Assembly (NCBI GenBank): GCA_032622095.1
Contig: CP136069.1
Location: 52,498,760 to 52,562,759, forward strand
Direction: 5' to 3'
Origin: Siphonodentalium dalli
Lineage: Eukaryota > Mollusca > Scaphopoda > Gadilida > Siphonodentaliidae
DNA: 64,000 nucleotides
The translations under genes were made by a program, and so were the position numbers. Below the pieces are notes generated by a model. The model was not told where the DNA came from, searched no databases, and saw only the letters and a list, made by a program, of their open reading frames with translations. Positions within the stretch are counted from its first letter, which is position 1. Each line of letters opens with the position of its first letter. Shown piece by piece: positions 1 through 11,301 of the stretch.

Positions 1-78
1 TATATAACATGTCAGCACCCAAACGTCGCATTATTAAATATATAACATGTCAGCACCCAAACGTCGCATTATTAAATA
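1..78. repeat. 38-bp tandem repeat, two copies
   Basis: Two adjacent copies of a 38-bp unit containing GTCAGCACCCAAACGTCGCA separated by AT-rich sequence. The array starts at the window edge, so more copies may lie to the left. It sits downstream, in the intron, of the minus-strand PAN exon. Confidence 0.9.
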
Positions 79-271
79 TATACACATGCATGCTGTTGAA
101 CTTCTTTTTCTCAACACCGCGAAAATGACAACTTTAGAAAAAAGTTACGGTATCTCGTTGCCCTGCCAGTATCATAGTAATTCAGCAGGACCCACCAACA
201 TACATCGTATCAAACTATAGCATGGCTACTTGACCAGGGGTTAATTCTAACTCGCGAAAAACAATACATAC

Positions 272-574
272 CAGGATGGATCTATTGGCATATTTGAAAA
301 CACTGTCGTCTGGAACTTCTGTTCCCACTGTTCCCAGGAAATGGCAGATCTTCTTGGTACCATCATATGCAACCTTTTCGCATCCCAGTGTGTATGCACA
401 CGCCCTCTGACATCGCATTATGTTGAGGCTGTCTATGCTGTGTCTGATGGTCAATGGCGGTTCTGTAATTTTGTTCAAATCAGGCGGCTGACAATTCTCC
501 GCAAACGAATATATGTTGAGTGCACCAACCACGAGAAATATCACCAGTCCACGATGATCACCCAAAGCCGCCAT
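272..574 (-). CDS. First coding exon of a secreted PAN/apple-domain protein (partial gene)
   Basis: Translates to 101 residues on the minus strand. Residues about 6-25 form a hydrophobic signal peptide (GLVIFLVVGALNIYSFA), with likely cleavage just before ENC. The mature part carries Cys28, Cys55, Cys59, Cys65 and Cys77 in the spacing of a PAN/apple domain, including CQRACAYTLGCEKVAYDG and a following KICHFLG, a typical PAN core. PAN domains bind proteins or carbohydrates in secreted and surface proteins; the partner here is unknown. The exon ends at a good donor: the minus-strand sequence reads CCTG/GTATGT with the G of GT at 271, and the open frame beyond that is intron. The length is exactly 101 codons, so the intron is phase 0. 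The ATG at 574 is chosen because it directly precedes the signal peptide. Later exons lie to the left of base 1. The PAN assignment is from cysteine spacing, not a search. Confidence 0.75.
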
Positions 575-2033
575 GTCGCAAATATTTCTGTAAGTATTTT
601 ATATTATATTCAACAACATCTAAGTCAATTGAACAGACCCTTTCCATGCTTGCAATTGCATATACCTTGGCTTGAGATTCCGATTATTTTATATTCTTGT
701 ATCTCATTTTCATTAGAAATAAAAATCAAATTTGTTTACTTTGAAGCAGCTCGTGTTTACAAGGCATTGGATATGTCCAGTATTTTTTGTTGACTCCTAC
801 ATGCATTTTTTCAGTTTTATCAGGAAATTTCCAATTTATTTTGGTTTTAAAAACGGGTTGTTATCAGGCTTCTCAACGTTTCGGCGGTTCCATACCTATC
901 GGCACCGGGACGGTTCCGGGGGTGGTATCGCTGTACCGGCTCCGGTTCCGGTCCTGATAGATTCAGGTGGTAATATGGTATGTGGCTGCTCGGATTTATA
1001 CGAGTTATATACGTACAATGTGACATGTACGAAATATATTTTGGCCTTAAGCCAGGAAGTAGATAACAATGTGGATGTCGAAGAATTGAAATGATTAATT
1101 TCGCCAATCGATTGACCAATCATTTATTTACTTAACAAAACAAAAAAACACTTCAAAACAATCATTTCACGCTAACTCACGAAGATAACACCACGTAATT
1201 TGCAGTCGGCATTTGGTCGTTTGAACGTGTCGTTGACGTTTGAACAATGGTTGTAAGTTTCCATCTTTGATCGAAGTATTGCTAACCGATCGCTTAAGTT
1301 ATTTTTAAACTTGTATCTTGATCTCTTTAGCTTTTGCTATTAAAATATGTCAAACCAACTCATTGCTTTGTTTTTGGTAAGATCAGCTATGAAAGCCAAG
1401 TAGTCGGTGATACATTTCATCCGTATAACTAAGCTGCTGCATGACTTGAATTAAGATGACGTGGTATACTCCAAAATATATGGTGACCGAGTGGGCGTAG
1501 ACGATGAAGTCGCCATACATGTAGGTTATTTTGTAACCAAATTGATAACAGGAAACCCCATTCCTATATATGTGCCGCCTGCTGTATTCTGAACAAGTGC
1601 AAGTTGTTTCAATAATAGGAACATAGATAAACATTTAAATTACAGCAAGACACCCACAGTGGGTAATGTGCAACAGTTCTAAAAGTCTGTAAAACATCAC
1701 CACCAAGAAGAACAAGGAGAATAGACCCACTTTGTTCTAATATTAATAATTGATAGCTTTCCAATAAAAAAAATCATGTGTTGAAACAATTGTTATGAAA
1801 ACATCGCCAATCACATAGTAAATTCAAATAGTTTAGTCTAAATGTGATTTTTTTTCAGAATATTTGTCAATGCGTTGACCTTTCCCAATGTTTGCTGTCA
1901 AGTTTTGATTACATTTTGATTTGATGTTTTATTGGATTATTTTTACTTTGATCAATAGTGACACTCTAAAGGTAATGTTTACATAACACTGGTGTTTAAA
2001 TGCTATATCTCGTCATTGGAGAGTTATTAATAA
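575..2033. other. 5' flank of the PAN gene, mostly unassigned
   Basis: No exon recognised. Probable promoter side of the minus-strand PAN gene. It contains a GC-rich patch at 866-960 made of CGGTTCCGG-like words, starting with GGCTTCTCAACG, that reappears inverted near 6,185-6,285. A stretch at 1,095-1,240 (ATTGACCAATCATTT and ACAAAACAAT words) recurs in direct orientation at 3,567-3,680. I see nothing in 1,260-2,033. Confidence 0.5.
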
Positions 2034-2100
2034 CTAGCTGATGTACCCGACTTCGTCCGGGCTATTTATGGATTTCTTCGTGATCGCCTCCGTCTGATGA
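2034..2100 (-). mobile_element. Helitron-type 3' end (minus strand)
   Basis: Read on the minus strand the terminus is CCCGGACGAAGTCGGG, able to form a short hairpin, then an 8-nt spacer and CTAG followed by T. This hairpin-plus-CTRR/T arrangement is the known Helitron 3' signature. The body would run to the right, through DNA with the words GTCAAGGTCAAGG; I could not find its 5' TC end. Confidence 0.55.
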
Positions 2101-2761
2101 GAAAGAACAAAACTATTGTTCGATCGGTCCAGAAACATGCAAATAGCAAATTTGAGTCGGATCGGTCGAGGTCAAATATGAGCGATGTCAAGGTCAAGGA
2201 CACGGTCGCACGTGAAACATGTTACATGTATTACACATGAACCAATTTCCAGTCCATTTAAAGGGAGGGTTCGTTAGTATCGGAGTTATCTTCCAACGAA
2301 ATAGAACATCATTTTGACATTTATCCATATGGGTGCAAGCGACCACAATATTTTATAATATGATGCACATTATCACTATATTAAATATCCATGACCAAAG
2401 GGGGAAGTTGTCTCAGTCGGTAAGATTCGTATATATAATATCATGCGCCATGTGTGAACTACGGTTACTCTTATATATTTACATACTAAGTGTTGTCATC
2501 ACTAAATCCAGCATTAACACCAAGCTTATAACACCATCGATACGTCATTTGGTTTGGAAAGACGAACGCGTAATGTTTGGGCGCATTTGGACTCGCGCAG
2601 GATTGACTTAATACATCATCGGGTTTCAATATGAAGAGAAATTGTTCCTATTAACTTTTGCCAAGGGTGCTATTGGGTATTTTGGGCTGTTTTTGTCACG
2701 ATACACTTTTCGATTTAAATACATTTACAAAAGTGGCTTTTTCGCTTTAATGTATATAAAT

Positions 2762-2922
2762 ATAAGGATTAACTGTCATGTGGACTATTTTTATGGAGAT
2801 GTAACCGTGAGGTAAGTGGTCATAACTTGTATGTAAAACCCTTCGGGTTTTACACAAGTTATGTCCACTTACCTCACGGTTACATCTCCATAAAAACAGT
2901 CCACATGACAGTTAATCCTTAT
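2762..2922. repeat. 161-bp hairpin (foldback MITE-like)
   Basis: The left arm begins ATAAGGATTAACTGTCATGT and the right arm ends with its reverse complement. The arms are about 78 bp with only a few mismatches, and the turn is AAAACCC-TTC-GGGTTTT. Arm identity this high suggests a recently inserted foldback element; no clear target duplication is visible. Confidence 0.85.
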
Positions 2923-3566
2923 GTGTTTCTAAACCTAGTCGAGCATCCCACAACGAGAGGACACTACACGAATGGGGAATAAAATACTTTGTTGAAAATA
3001 AGTACATGTACTTTAATGACTGATACGATATAACCTCAGCGATGCAGGGAAGATTCCCAGACTGGACATCAAATATGTTTGAAAAGATGACTCAGCGTTT
3101 ATGAGAGTGCACACACTGAAGCTACCTGATCCATGTAGAAAATGATAAATTGCAAAGATAACAGAATTAGGGTTGTCCTGATATTTGCGTGTGGGACAAA
3201 TATAATTGAGAGAACACGTTTGTTTCATGACCACTAATGGATGGTTGTAAAAGCTATGAAACCATTATAGTGACTTCGATGTAATATTGATTATTGACTC
3301 TATAGCTGACACGGTCATATTCGTAATTATTTATGCATGATATGTAGCGAAGTTTCGAGTTGGTTGGCGGGTCGGTCACAAAGCTATTCTTCTTCGGAAT
3401 GTTTTTGTCTCAGACTTAACGAACACTTCGCTGTTGCAAAAGCTTCAACAGCGATCGAATATGATTAATAATAAACACCGGTTCACTGACAAAACAAATT
3501 GCGGCTATGCCATCTGATTTAAATAAAACAAAACGCAACGATGAATGTATACCCGAAGCAGTCTGC
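2923..3566. other. No feature recognised
   Basis: AT-rich DNA without a supportable exon, RNA or repeat. The short minus-strand open frame near 3,013-3,234 resembles no known family. Confidence 0.4.
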
Positions 3567-3862
3567 ATTGACCAACCATTTACATTATTTCAACATAAAA
3601 AACATAATTGCAAAACAATCGTTTTAAAACGAAGACAATCGCATGTCAGTCGGCGATTGGTCGTTTGATGTCTTGGAAGAATAGAAATATATATTGTATT
3701 TCCACTCAACGTTGCTTCAACTGCAAGTGACGTCAGTCAGGCCACGTGCATCATGACGTGTTGCTAAGCGAGTGATTGGTCGTTTGTAATTGTATTTTAT
3801 GTTTAGGTCACATTATGACGATTATATGTATATGTGTTTCCATACTTCATATAAGCGTCGCT
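3567..3862. repeat. Dispersed repeat related to 1,095-1,240
   Basis: The words ATTGACCAACCATTT, AAAACAATCG and GTCGGCGATTGGTCGTTTG match the 1.1-kb region in the same order and orientation. The phrase GATTGGTCGTTTG occurs again at about 3,773, so part of the unit is duplicated locally. Confidence 0.5.
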
Positions 3863-5920
3863 AAAACCACTGTCACACTCCGCTGCGATCAGGCCGGCGC
3901 TTGCATTGCTCTGAAAAATTATCAAATCGCCAAGCTAAACGCATTAAGGTATCCAAGAACCGATTGGTGACGCAGTTGACACTGGCTATGACGGGAGAGG
4001 GTCCCCGTGATTTCTCCTGAGTGCAAGAGCACCGCGCTTGTTTTGTGCACGCAGTGGTTCGGCGTTCTGACCAAGGCGCAGTACTGTCGCCGTGGCAGCG
4101 AAAATTCAGCGACGTGAGCGTCCCTTTGGCGTAGCAGGGATGCTCGTGGTCGCAGCAAGAAACCGATCTTGTCATCTGCGACTGCAGTAAGCTTAAAACC
4201 CTTGCCACAGTCCGCTGCGATCAGGCCGGCGCTTGCATTGCGCTGAAAAGGTACCAAAATATGAGTAACACGCAGGAGAAGCGCGGAAAACTGTCCAAAA
4301 ATAATGTCAAACTTTCAAAACAAGGTATGCTCCTATGCCGCATATCACTTTTTTATTGCTCTCCTATTACGACCCATTGCGTTCCTACTTTGTCAAGTCT
4401 CACGCTCTCACGCGCGCTCACTGTGCTCCCTCTACGCTATAAACGTTCTTAGTGCGTCCAAGTCGCTGTCATTGTGTTGCTAGTAGGTTCTCAATAAGTT
4501 TGCAAAACGTTCTCTGCGTGGGCGCGGAGAGTATAAATAACGCATCATGCGTGCTCCAGCCATATTCAGTTTTTAGGTTGCATATGGGAATATACCCAAC
4601 AATCCACAATAGACTAGTTTTCAATGTTCCTACATCGCTCGGATATGTAGTCATAATTTAAATTGAGCATATGTTTCGATTTACTTTTCCACTATCGTAT
4701 GGTAGTGATAACGCGGAATTTCGTCTGGGAACAGCGTTGCTAAATAGATCGGCATAATATATGCCCTTTTATATTTTTGAATGGCATGACCATAGTTGCT
4801 TATGCCTGTTTACATGTAGTACATGTATATACGGAATACATTGGATTCCATTATTCCATTTAGGTACCACTTCACGTGCACTATTCTTATAGCGTATTCC
4901 ATGCTATCTATGTCCCACATTCGTGACTGAATACATCGGATCCCAGTTTAAATTTGCATATTATATGCAAACTCCGATGGTGTGAGAAAGCATTTCAAAG
5001 TGGGATCGTACTGTAAACCTGCTGCAAACGTTGGAAGAACGCCATTTGTCACGCTTGGACGTATAACGAGCGCCATATTCGCTGGGGCAGCATCGTGTGA
5101 ACGTTCTATGATCAGGAACCAGTCAATAACGCCTCGTGGCAACGCAATAAGGTCGGGAGAGAGACGAAATAAGGACTGGAAAGGTACCTAGTGAGAGTCC
5201 GATTAAGCTCACTGCAGTCGCAGAGGACAAGATTGATTTCTTGCTGCGACCACGAGTAGCTTGTATGCAACCTTGCTACGTCAACTGGATGCTCACGTCG
5301 CTCGCTTTTCGCTACCACGGCGACAGTATTGCGCCCTGGTCAGAACGCCGAACATCTGCGCTTGTGTTGTGCATGCACAAAACAAGCGCGGCACCCTGGC
5401 GCTCAGGGGCGATCATGGGGACACTCTCGCGTCCTATAGCCAGTGTCAACTGCGTCACCAATCGATTCTTGGATACCTTAATACGTTTAGCTTGGCGCTT
5501 TGATACTGTTTCAGCGCAATACAAGCGCCGGTCTGGTTGCAGCGGAGTGTGACAGGGGTTTAATCGGACAACTAGTCTATTGTGGATTGTAGGGTATATT
5601 CCCACAACCTAAAAACTATTTATACTCTCCGCACCCACGCAGAGAACGTTTTGCAAACTTATTGAGAACGTACTAGGAACGCAATGACAGCGACTTGGAC
5701 GCACAGTGAGAGCGCGTGAGACTTGACAAAGTAGGAACGCAATGGATCGTAATAAGAGCGCAATAAAAACGTGATAAGCGGCATATTACCATACCTTGTT
5801 TTAAAAGTTTGACCATTTTGGACAGTTTTCCGCACTCCTCCTGCGTGTTAATCATATTTTGGTACCTTTCAACGCAATGCAAGCACCGGCCTGATCGCAG
5901 CGGAGTGTGACAGGGGTTTA
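3863..5920. mobile_element. 2-kb foldback element with permuted arms
   Basis: Both ends carry the same inverted terminus, CTGTCACACTCCGCTGCGAT on the left and its reverse complement ending at 5,913. The left side is block A (3,870-4,205) followed by block B (4,205-4,620); A and B both start with the CGCTGCGATCAGGCCGGCG motif. The right side is reverse-complement A (about 5,196-5,556) followed by reverse-complement B (about 5,570-5,913), rather than the mirror order B', A'. The centre (4,620-5,190) is unrelated AT-rich DNA. All short open frames here are shadows of these repeats. No transposase is seen, so it is non-autonomous; the superfamily is not identified. Confidence 0.75.
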
Positions 5921-6184
5921 ACTGAACATATGGAGACCGATTGTGTCACCCGATGATATGTGGACGATGTGTGTTATTTAAATTATCCAACTTCGTGACA
6001 AAATAAGTAAACTCTTTGTGACACCGTTTTGTCGGGGCAAGTTGCAACTTGGGTCTGCTTCTTTAATTGCGAGTATAATGCGACTTACAATAACATTTAT
6101 TTAGCAATAACCAAAAATGGTCCAGATGTGGTTTTGTTAACGCTGTATCATACAAACGTATACAGTCTAGCAATTCGAGTACTG

Positions 6185-6290
6185 CCTATTACCGTGTACC
6201 GGCGGTACTCAACGCTCAGTACCCGTACCGTGAACATTGGTCCAAGTACTGGCGGTTCTCGGACCGTTGAGAAGCCTGCATTATCCATAT
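6185..6290. repeat. GC-rich repeat, inverted relative to 866-960
   Basis: Contains TACCGGCGGTACTC, GTACCCGTACCG and GGCGGTTCTCGGACCG and ends with CGTTGAGAAGCC, the reverse complement of the left start of the 866-960 patch. These may be two orientations of one dispersed element. The flanks (5,921-6,184 and 6,291-6,727) show nothing I can assign. Confidence 0.45.
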
Positions 6291-6727
6291 AACTAAGTTT
6301 TAAAGGCAGTTACACCTAATAATATATTCGTTTTTGATTTTCCAGGTATCGAAATAGGTCGATAGATAATTGAACTATACCTTTATGCGAGAATTATTTG
6401 TCCCAGAAAGACGCATTGAAGTCATACAAAATACAATTTTGAATAAGGCAAAAAAAAAAAACCCAGCCTTGTGTACGGCATAGAACAGAAAAGAGTGTTC
6501 CGTGTTAGTATTTTCCTGATATGGTAGAAATAAAGAGCGTTTTTATTCACATCCACGCGAACAATTTGAAAACAGTTGGAAAGATTACTGTGACCATGGA
6601 AAGCATTTTTTAGAGCACATGGAGCCGGTATATATAGCAACATCTCGTGTAATTGTCAACATACATGTTTTTATTCCTCCTTACCAAATGCGTAGACAGA
6701 ATTTGGAAGCTCGAATGAGCCGCCATG

Positions 6728-6835
6728 TCTTAAGGCCAAACATAGTTGAAAATATAAAGAAGAAATTTTTGAGCTGCGGACAAAATTGCTTTATGGTCCT
6801 CTTGACCACCCACACATCCCATAATACGCAGAAGA
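6728..6835 (+). repeat. Dispersed repeat shared with 15,165-15,262
   Basis: Both copies run from TTAAGGCCAAA-ATAGTTGAAAA through AAATTGCTTT to CTTGACCACCCAC, in the same orientation. Function unknown; probably a decayed transposable-element fragment. Confidence 0.6.
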
Positions 6836-7375
6836 CAGTAACTCTTCGTTTCTGTCACAGACGACAGTTTACAGGTATCGCCACCGCACACGGCAGTATA
6901 CCTCTATCGCCGTCACACAAGACAGTTTAGCTATGTCCATATTTATTAACAAGAAAACTATAGTCAGAAATGGTAACGCCCTCAAGATCATCTTATCATA
7001 TAGGCATATCATTATATAAAATAAAATAGATTGGTTTCATGAATACACCTCTTCAGAATTCCGTTAAAATAACTAATCCTTCAAATTATTACGACTACGG
7101 CTTATCACTGAAAGTTTCTCATTCATCACACCAGAAAGCCTCTCAATGCAGACACAAAATCTACTAATCGGATTAAACACCCCCCCCCCGCAACTTCGCA
7201 ATACGACATTTAGTCTACTTTCCAATTTGGACATACTTCATCAGCAATTGTAGCTGTTATATTAAAATGCATTGTTTTCCCGAAATAAAATCTTCAAGAG
7301 TGGGTCAGCCATTGTTCATACCTAAATATCGAAAGCAATGAACGCGGTCTTGAGTTTGGTCTCTCGACCTTTCAG

Positions 7376-7525
7376 TACATAGATTCTAGAGATGATATGT
7401 CTCTGTTAGCCCTGCTTCTGGGTGGTGAGCCAATTAACTCACCCGCCGAACTTGACAACAACATAGAAACTATAATTCTCGACATGGCTAACTTCATTTA
7501 TGGGATGTGTCATCTGATCCAGTAA
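7376..7525 (+). CDS. Candidate terminal exon, unrecognised protein
   Basis: A pyrimidine-rich acceptor (CTCTCGACCTTTCAG, AG at 7,374-7,375) precedes a 49-codon frame ending in TAA at 7,523-7,525, and AATAAA follows at about 7,541. The codons look protein-like (for example the run encoding LLALLLGGEPINSPAELDNN) and the same frame stays open upstream to about 7,285, so the exon could begin earlier or be part of a longer one. There is no ATG near its start, so it cannot be a complete gene. I recognise no domain. It could be the last exon of an unseen plus-strand gene, a fragment of a mobile element, or chance. Confidence 0.25.
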   Translation, partial: YIDSRDDMSLLALLLGGEPINSPAELDNNIETIILDMANFIYGMCHLIQ

Positions 7526-8370
7526 CAATTACTTTGTGTAAATAAATTATTGTTTGCGCATAAAACAAAATCGCATTCACATGGACGGGTCTCTTCAAGA
7601 TATGACGCATACGATCAGCCACGCAACGGTTCTGTTTTCTTAATTATCTCCATTTGCTGTATAATATATATTTCCATGTATGTATATATTCTTCTCCTAC
7701 AAGGAGGTATATAATAAAATATGAACAATGAGACATCCGCGAAGATACATCCGCGAATACATACATCCTGCAAAAAGTCTAACCGGTACGCAATATAGCC
7801 AGCACGTTATTAATATAGTTACCCCATAGCTCTTATTAATATACTTAGCCCATAGCTCCTATATTTATTTTATAAATTGTATTCGTCAAAAATAACACAT
7901 GTAACGAGTATAAAAACAGAAAACAGCTTAATGACCTTATTCTCGCGAATGCTCTTATACAGGGGCCGGTGGGGTGGGGTCCGTAAAACCGATCCGATTT
8001 TGGTGCCCAAATAAAATAAAGGGGTCGTTAAATCAATATAAAAAGACTTTATTCCGCAGGTTTGGTGATATTTGGTTTCCGACGACCAGTCAACAATGCC
8101 ACAAACTGCAACAGATCACAATATTTTACCGTTGACTATTTCAATTTTGTCTGAAACAAATTCAAAGAGTTATTCCCAAAAATAAGGAAAACGATAAATC
8201 AGGGGTGGAGTACAACGACAAACACAAAGTTAACTTTCAGTATATATCAAAAGAATGAACTCGACGAGACAGATCATGTGGCACTGAGTGGCAGACATGT
8301 GGAGAGAAAGGCGTGGCACGTGCCCAGACAGGATTGAACTTTAATGTATTAGCTATTATCTGGTATGTAC
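7526..8370. other. No feature recognised
   Basis: Intergenic AT-rich sequence. No exon with paired splice sites and no repeat shared with the rest of the window was found. Confidence 0.4.
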
Positions 8371-9274
8371 TATACCACCCCATGCATCCGGATATGCTCG
8401 TAGCGGAAGACATGCTCGTAGCGGAATAACCACATGGCCCGCGATTTGCACACCGTTCACGGTTAGACACCAACACATACCAGTGGTTGACGGTGGTGGT
8501 ATTATTCGTGGCTATAATTTACCCAACTGTACATCAAACTTCTTTAAACATGGACGCAGTTTAATCCTATTTTACCGGTAAGTTAGGCCAAAAATTGTGG
8601 TAAAATTTGCATTTCTTACATCAAATTACGATTTCTGTGGTAACAGCCCAGACAATCTAGTCTTTGCATACATTGCTATTTCCGCGGATATTCCCTTAAT
8701 ATAATAGACAACATTTCCAGTCATGTATCTACATTTTCCATAGTAAAAATAACTATATATGCAGGTCATAGCAAGAAAATATGGAATGTCTATAGCAGTG
8801 GTATGATATGTCATTAGTACCAGCTATAGACATACCCCAAAATCGAGTGAGTGGCTCCATGGAAACTAATTTTTCGGGTACTAATATGATTGACATCGCA
8901 AACATGTCCAGTTCATTTTGAAGCTAAGATATCATACTTTGAGAGACTGTATGTTATTATTGTTATATAATGTGTCAATGCTAAGATTCATTAAAATTTG
9001 ATAAAACTTATATCGAGTAAGTATTTCAGGTCATAATTTTCGTATAAAACTCGATTATCGAACAGTAAAATATGCAAATTGCGGAAACCACAACCGCTCA
9101 TTTCTGTAGACCGATTATCGCTGTTAACGTTACAAAAAATCAAGGTAAAATAAACCGTGTTTTTATGAAATAACTTACGACAACTTAAGACGATGTGCAA
9201 ATCGCGGGCCATGTGGTTATTCCGCTACGAGCATGTCTTCCGCTACGAGCATATCCGGATGCATGGGGTGTATA
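8371..9274. mobile_element. 0.9-kb element with about 80-bp inverted ends
   Basis: The left end (8,371-8,452) starts TATACCACCCCATGCATCCG and the right end (9,194-9,274) is its reverse complement, finishing GGATGCATGGGGTGTATA. Within each end the word GCTCGTAGCGGAA occurs twice, like tandem binding sites. The 740-bp interior has no recognisable transposase. Target duplication is unclear. Confidence 0.7.
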
Positions 9275-9613
9275 CGTTACATCAATCATCAGTTTATCCA
9301 TACACATATTTCTGTCGTAATATTATGAATTTAACAGGGAATATATAATCATTTACCAGTGAAAATTCACTTTGATAAAAAAATTTACTTTATGATAAAT
9401 AACATTATATTTGGTTAAGAGATGTACATAACTGTTATTAATCATTAAGACTAGGATAACCGTGATTATGATGAGTTTAATTTTTGTGTAATTACAAAAT
9501 AAGTTTGTAATTAATTAACCTAAGAAACTTACCTTGCAGAGAAGTTTTCGCAGTTACCATACACGTACAACAACTTTTACTTTACATTTACATATTGAAA
9601 ATTGGTCACTTAA

Positions 9614-9948
9614 CCCTTTACCCAACAGAAGGGCCCTGTGCCAATGCATTCTCTTATATATGCGAGTCGACCATAGGTCGCCTCGCATATATAAGAGAAT
9701 GCATTGGCTTAACAAATTAAAAATTATAAAATTGTTAAAGAATGTAAGAAAAAATGGGTTTTTTAGGCCAATGCAAAATATATAAGAGAATGCATTGGCA
9801 CAGGGCATAACTGTAACTATCACAATGTGGTCAAGGAGCCGGTTCCAATGATATCCATATTTGTATGGTTCTATTGAGACAGACCGAAGATATTTTAGGC
9901 TGTTGAAGCTTTATTTGGCCGGTTTTGGCCGGTTTGTTGGGTAAAGGG
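9614..9948. mobile_element. piggyBac-like MITE, copy 1
   Basis: Flanked by TTAA on both sides (9,610-9,613 and 9,949-9,952). The TIRs are CCCTTTACCCAACA and TGTTGGGTAAAGGG. TTAA target duplications with termini beginning CCC are the known hallmark of piggyBac elements. Inside, the word TGCCAATGCATTCTCTTATA occurs in both orientations around a short GTCGACCATAGGTCG centre, giving strong hairpins. There is no transposase frame, so it is non-autonomous. Confidence 0.85.
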
Positions 9949-10059
9949 TTAAAAAATTCAATTACAATGGTTCTTACCCACGCTATGGGGATTTCCCTTC
10001 TTAAATTTACTAAACCATGTCATCCAGACTCAAGTGTAAACGATCAACAATTACCGGAA

Positions 10060-10435
10060 TTAAAACTGTTCTGAGCAGCTCAGTATTGTGATCAAATAGA
10101 AATGGAGAATAATCTTGTTCAGAGTAGTTATTTTTACAAATATTATATCTAAATTGACAACACACACCGTCATTCTTATATATTAATTAAATGCTGTGAC
10201 TGCGGATGGCGAAATCGTTTTCGTTAGCTTATCGCCTATAGAAGCGTCCCGATTCGAGTAGTAAATATTTACAATTTAGCGTAGTTCAGACAATGTTTTC
10301 TATGGTCGATTTGCTTGAGATTTTCGGTGATGTTAGTAGAATACTACATTCCTCCAGTTGGCATAGCACCTGAATACTAACTTACCAGTTTCACGCACTA
10401 GAACAAGTACATAATACGTCTTTAAGAAGATTTGG
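10060..10435 (-). mobile_element. TTAA-flanked dispersed element (family U), copy 1
   Basis: Bounded by TTAA at both ends. On the minus strand it matches the copies at 55,793-56,152 and 60,311-63,244 over most of its length, with shared words such as AATTGTAAATATTTAC, GATTTCGCCATC and TTTAATTAATATATAAGAAT. Non-coding. Its terminal inverted repeats are weak, so its superfamily is uncertain despite the TTAA boundaries. Confidence 0.65.
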
Positions 10436-10915
10436 AAGATGATCAATATTTACTCTGGACAAAAACAATTAGGAATATTCGACCAGCGGTCCTATCGCTG
10501 AATGAAGTCTGAATATACGGACACTTTCAATGGAACTAAAAGACTTCCATGGCGCATATCGATCAGTGAGAAACACAACATATCCACAAAGTAAATAACC
10601 ACCCAACTGACTACTTATAAAACATGAGACCATTTATACATATGCAATTAAATTGATTACTGATACCCTTCATCACACAAAGAAGTCATATTCCAGATAC
10701 ATACCGTGTAGGTGGTTGTACTGTCTCCCAGGTGAAGACTTTTTGGAATGAATGTCAACACAGCGGCCCGCTTCAGCTAAGCCCGATACCGGGGAAGTAA
10801 ACGGCTTTGTCCGCACTGCGTTGTTCTATACCGTGCATATCCGATACGGGAATTGGGCAAGAATTTAGCAGAATCGTGTCGTCTTGATAGTATATACCGT
10901 TAGCATTTCATCAAA

Positions 10916-11301
10916 TTAAAGGTACTCAATCCGATTAGATGGACCCGTATCATCAGATTCCAATAACAACAACAACGACAACAACAACATTTCTTCAAAA
11001 GATGCTTTAGTTATCAGAATAGATTGATTAAAATTTTTCAAAAACCTGCATTGTCCAAATCGTGCTATATATCAACATTTCGTTCAACGCAATTTGGTTT
11101 CACGAGTATGTCGATCGGCTCGTCGAATATTTTCCAGGCCGCCAAATATTCCAAGGGGTGAAAAACAACAGATTTCAAAATCGATATCTGATAACTCTGA
11201 GCTTTGATGAGTGTGTTCCTTGACTAGACTGAACTATTGTTTACCCCCGATGCCGAAGAAATCGTAATTTAGGAGCGTCAAATCGGATTATGCATCTTTA
11301 A
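10916..11301 (-). mobile_element. TTAA-flanked MITE carrying a (CAA)n tract (family G), copy 1
   Basis: TTAA at 10,916-10,919 and 11,298-11,301. The ends are AGGTACTCAATCCGA and, inverted, AGATGCATAATCCGA, so the TIRs are diverged from each other but constant in the family. An internal CAACAACAACAA tract (about 10,966-10,990) sits at a fixed place in every copy. Non-coding. Confidence 0.8.

Noticed and set aside
3728-3735. TGACGTCA CRE-type sites at 3,728 and 55,351
   Set aside because: Single 8-mers of this kind are expected by chance and no promoter or exon is nearby.
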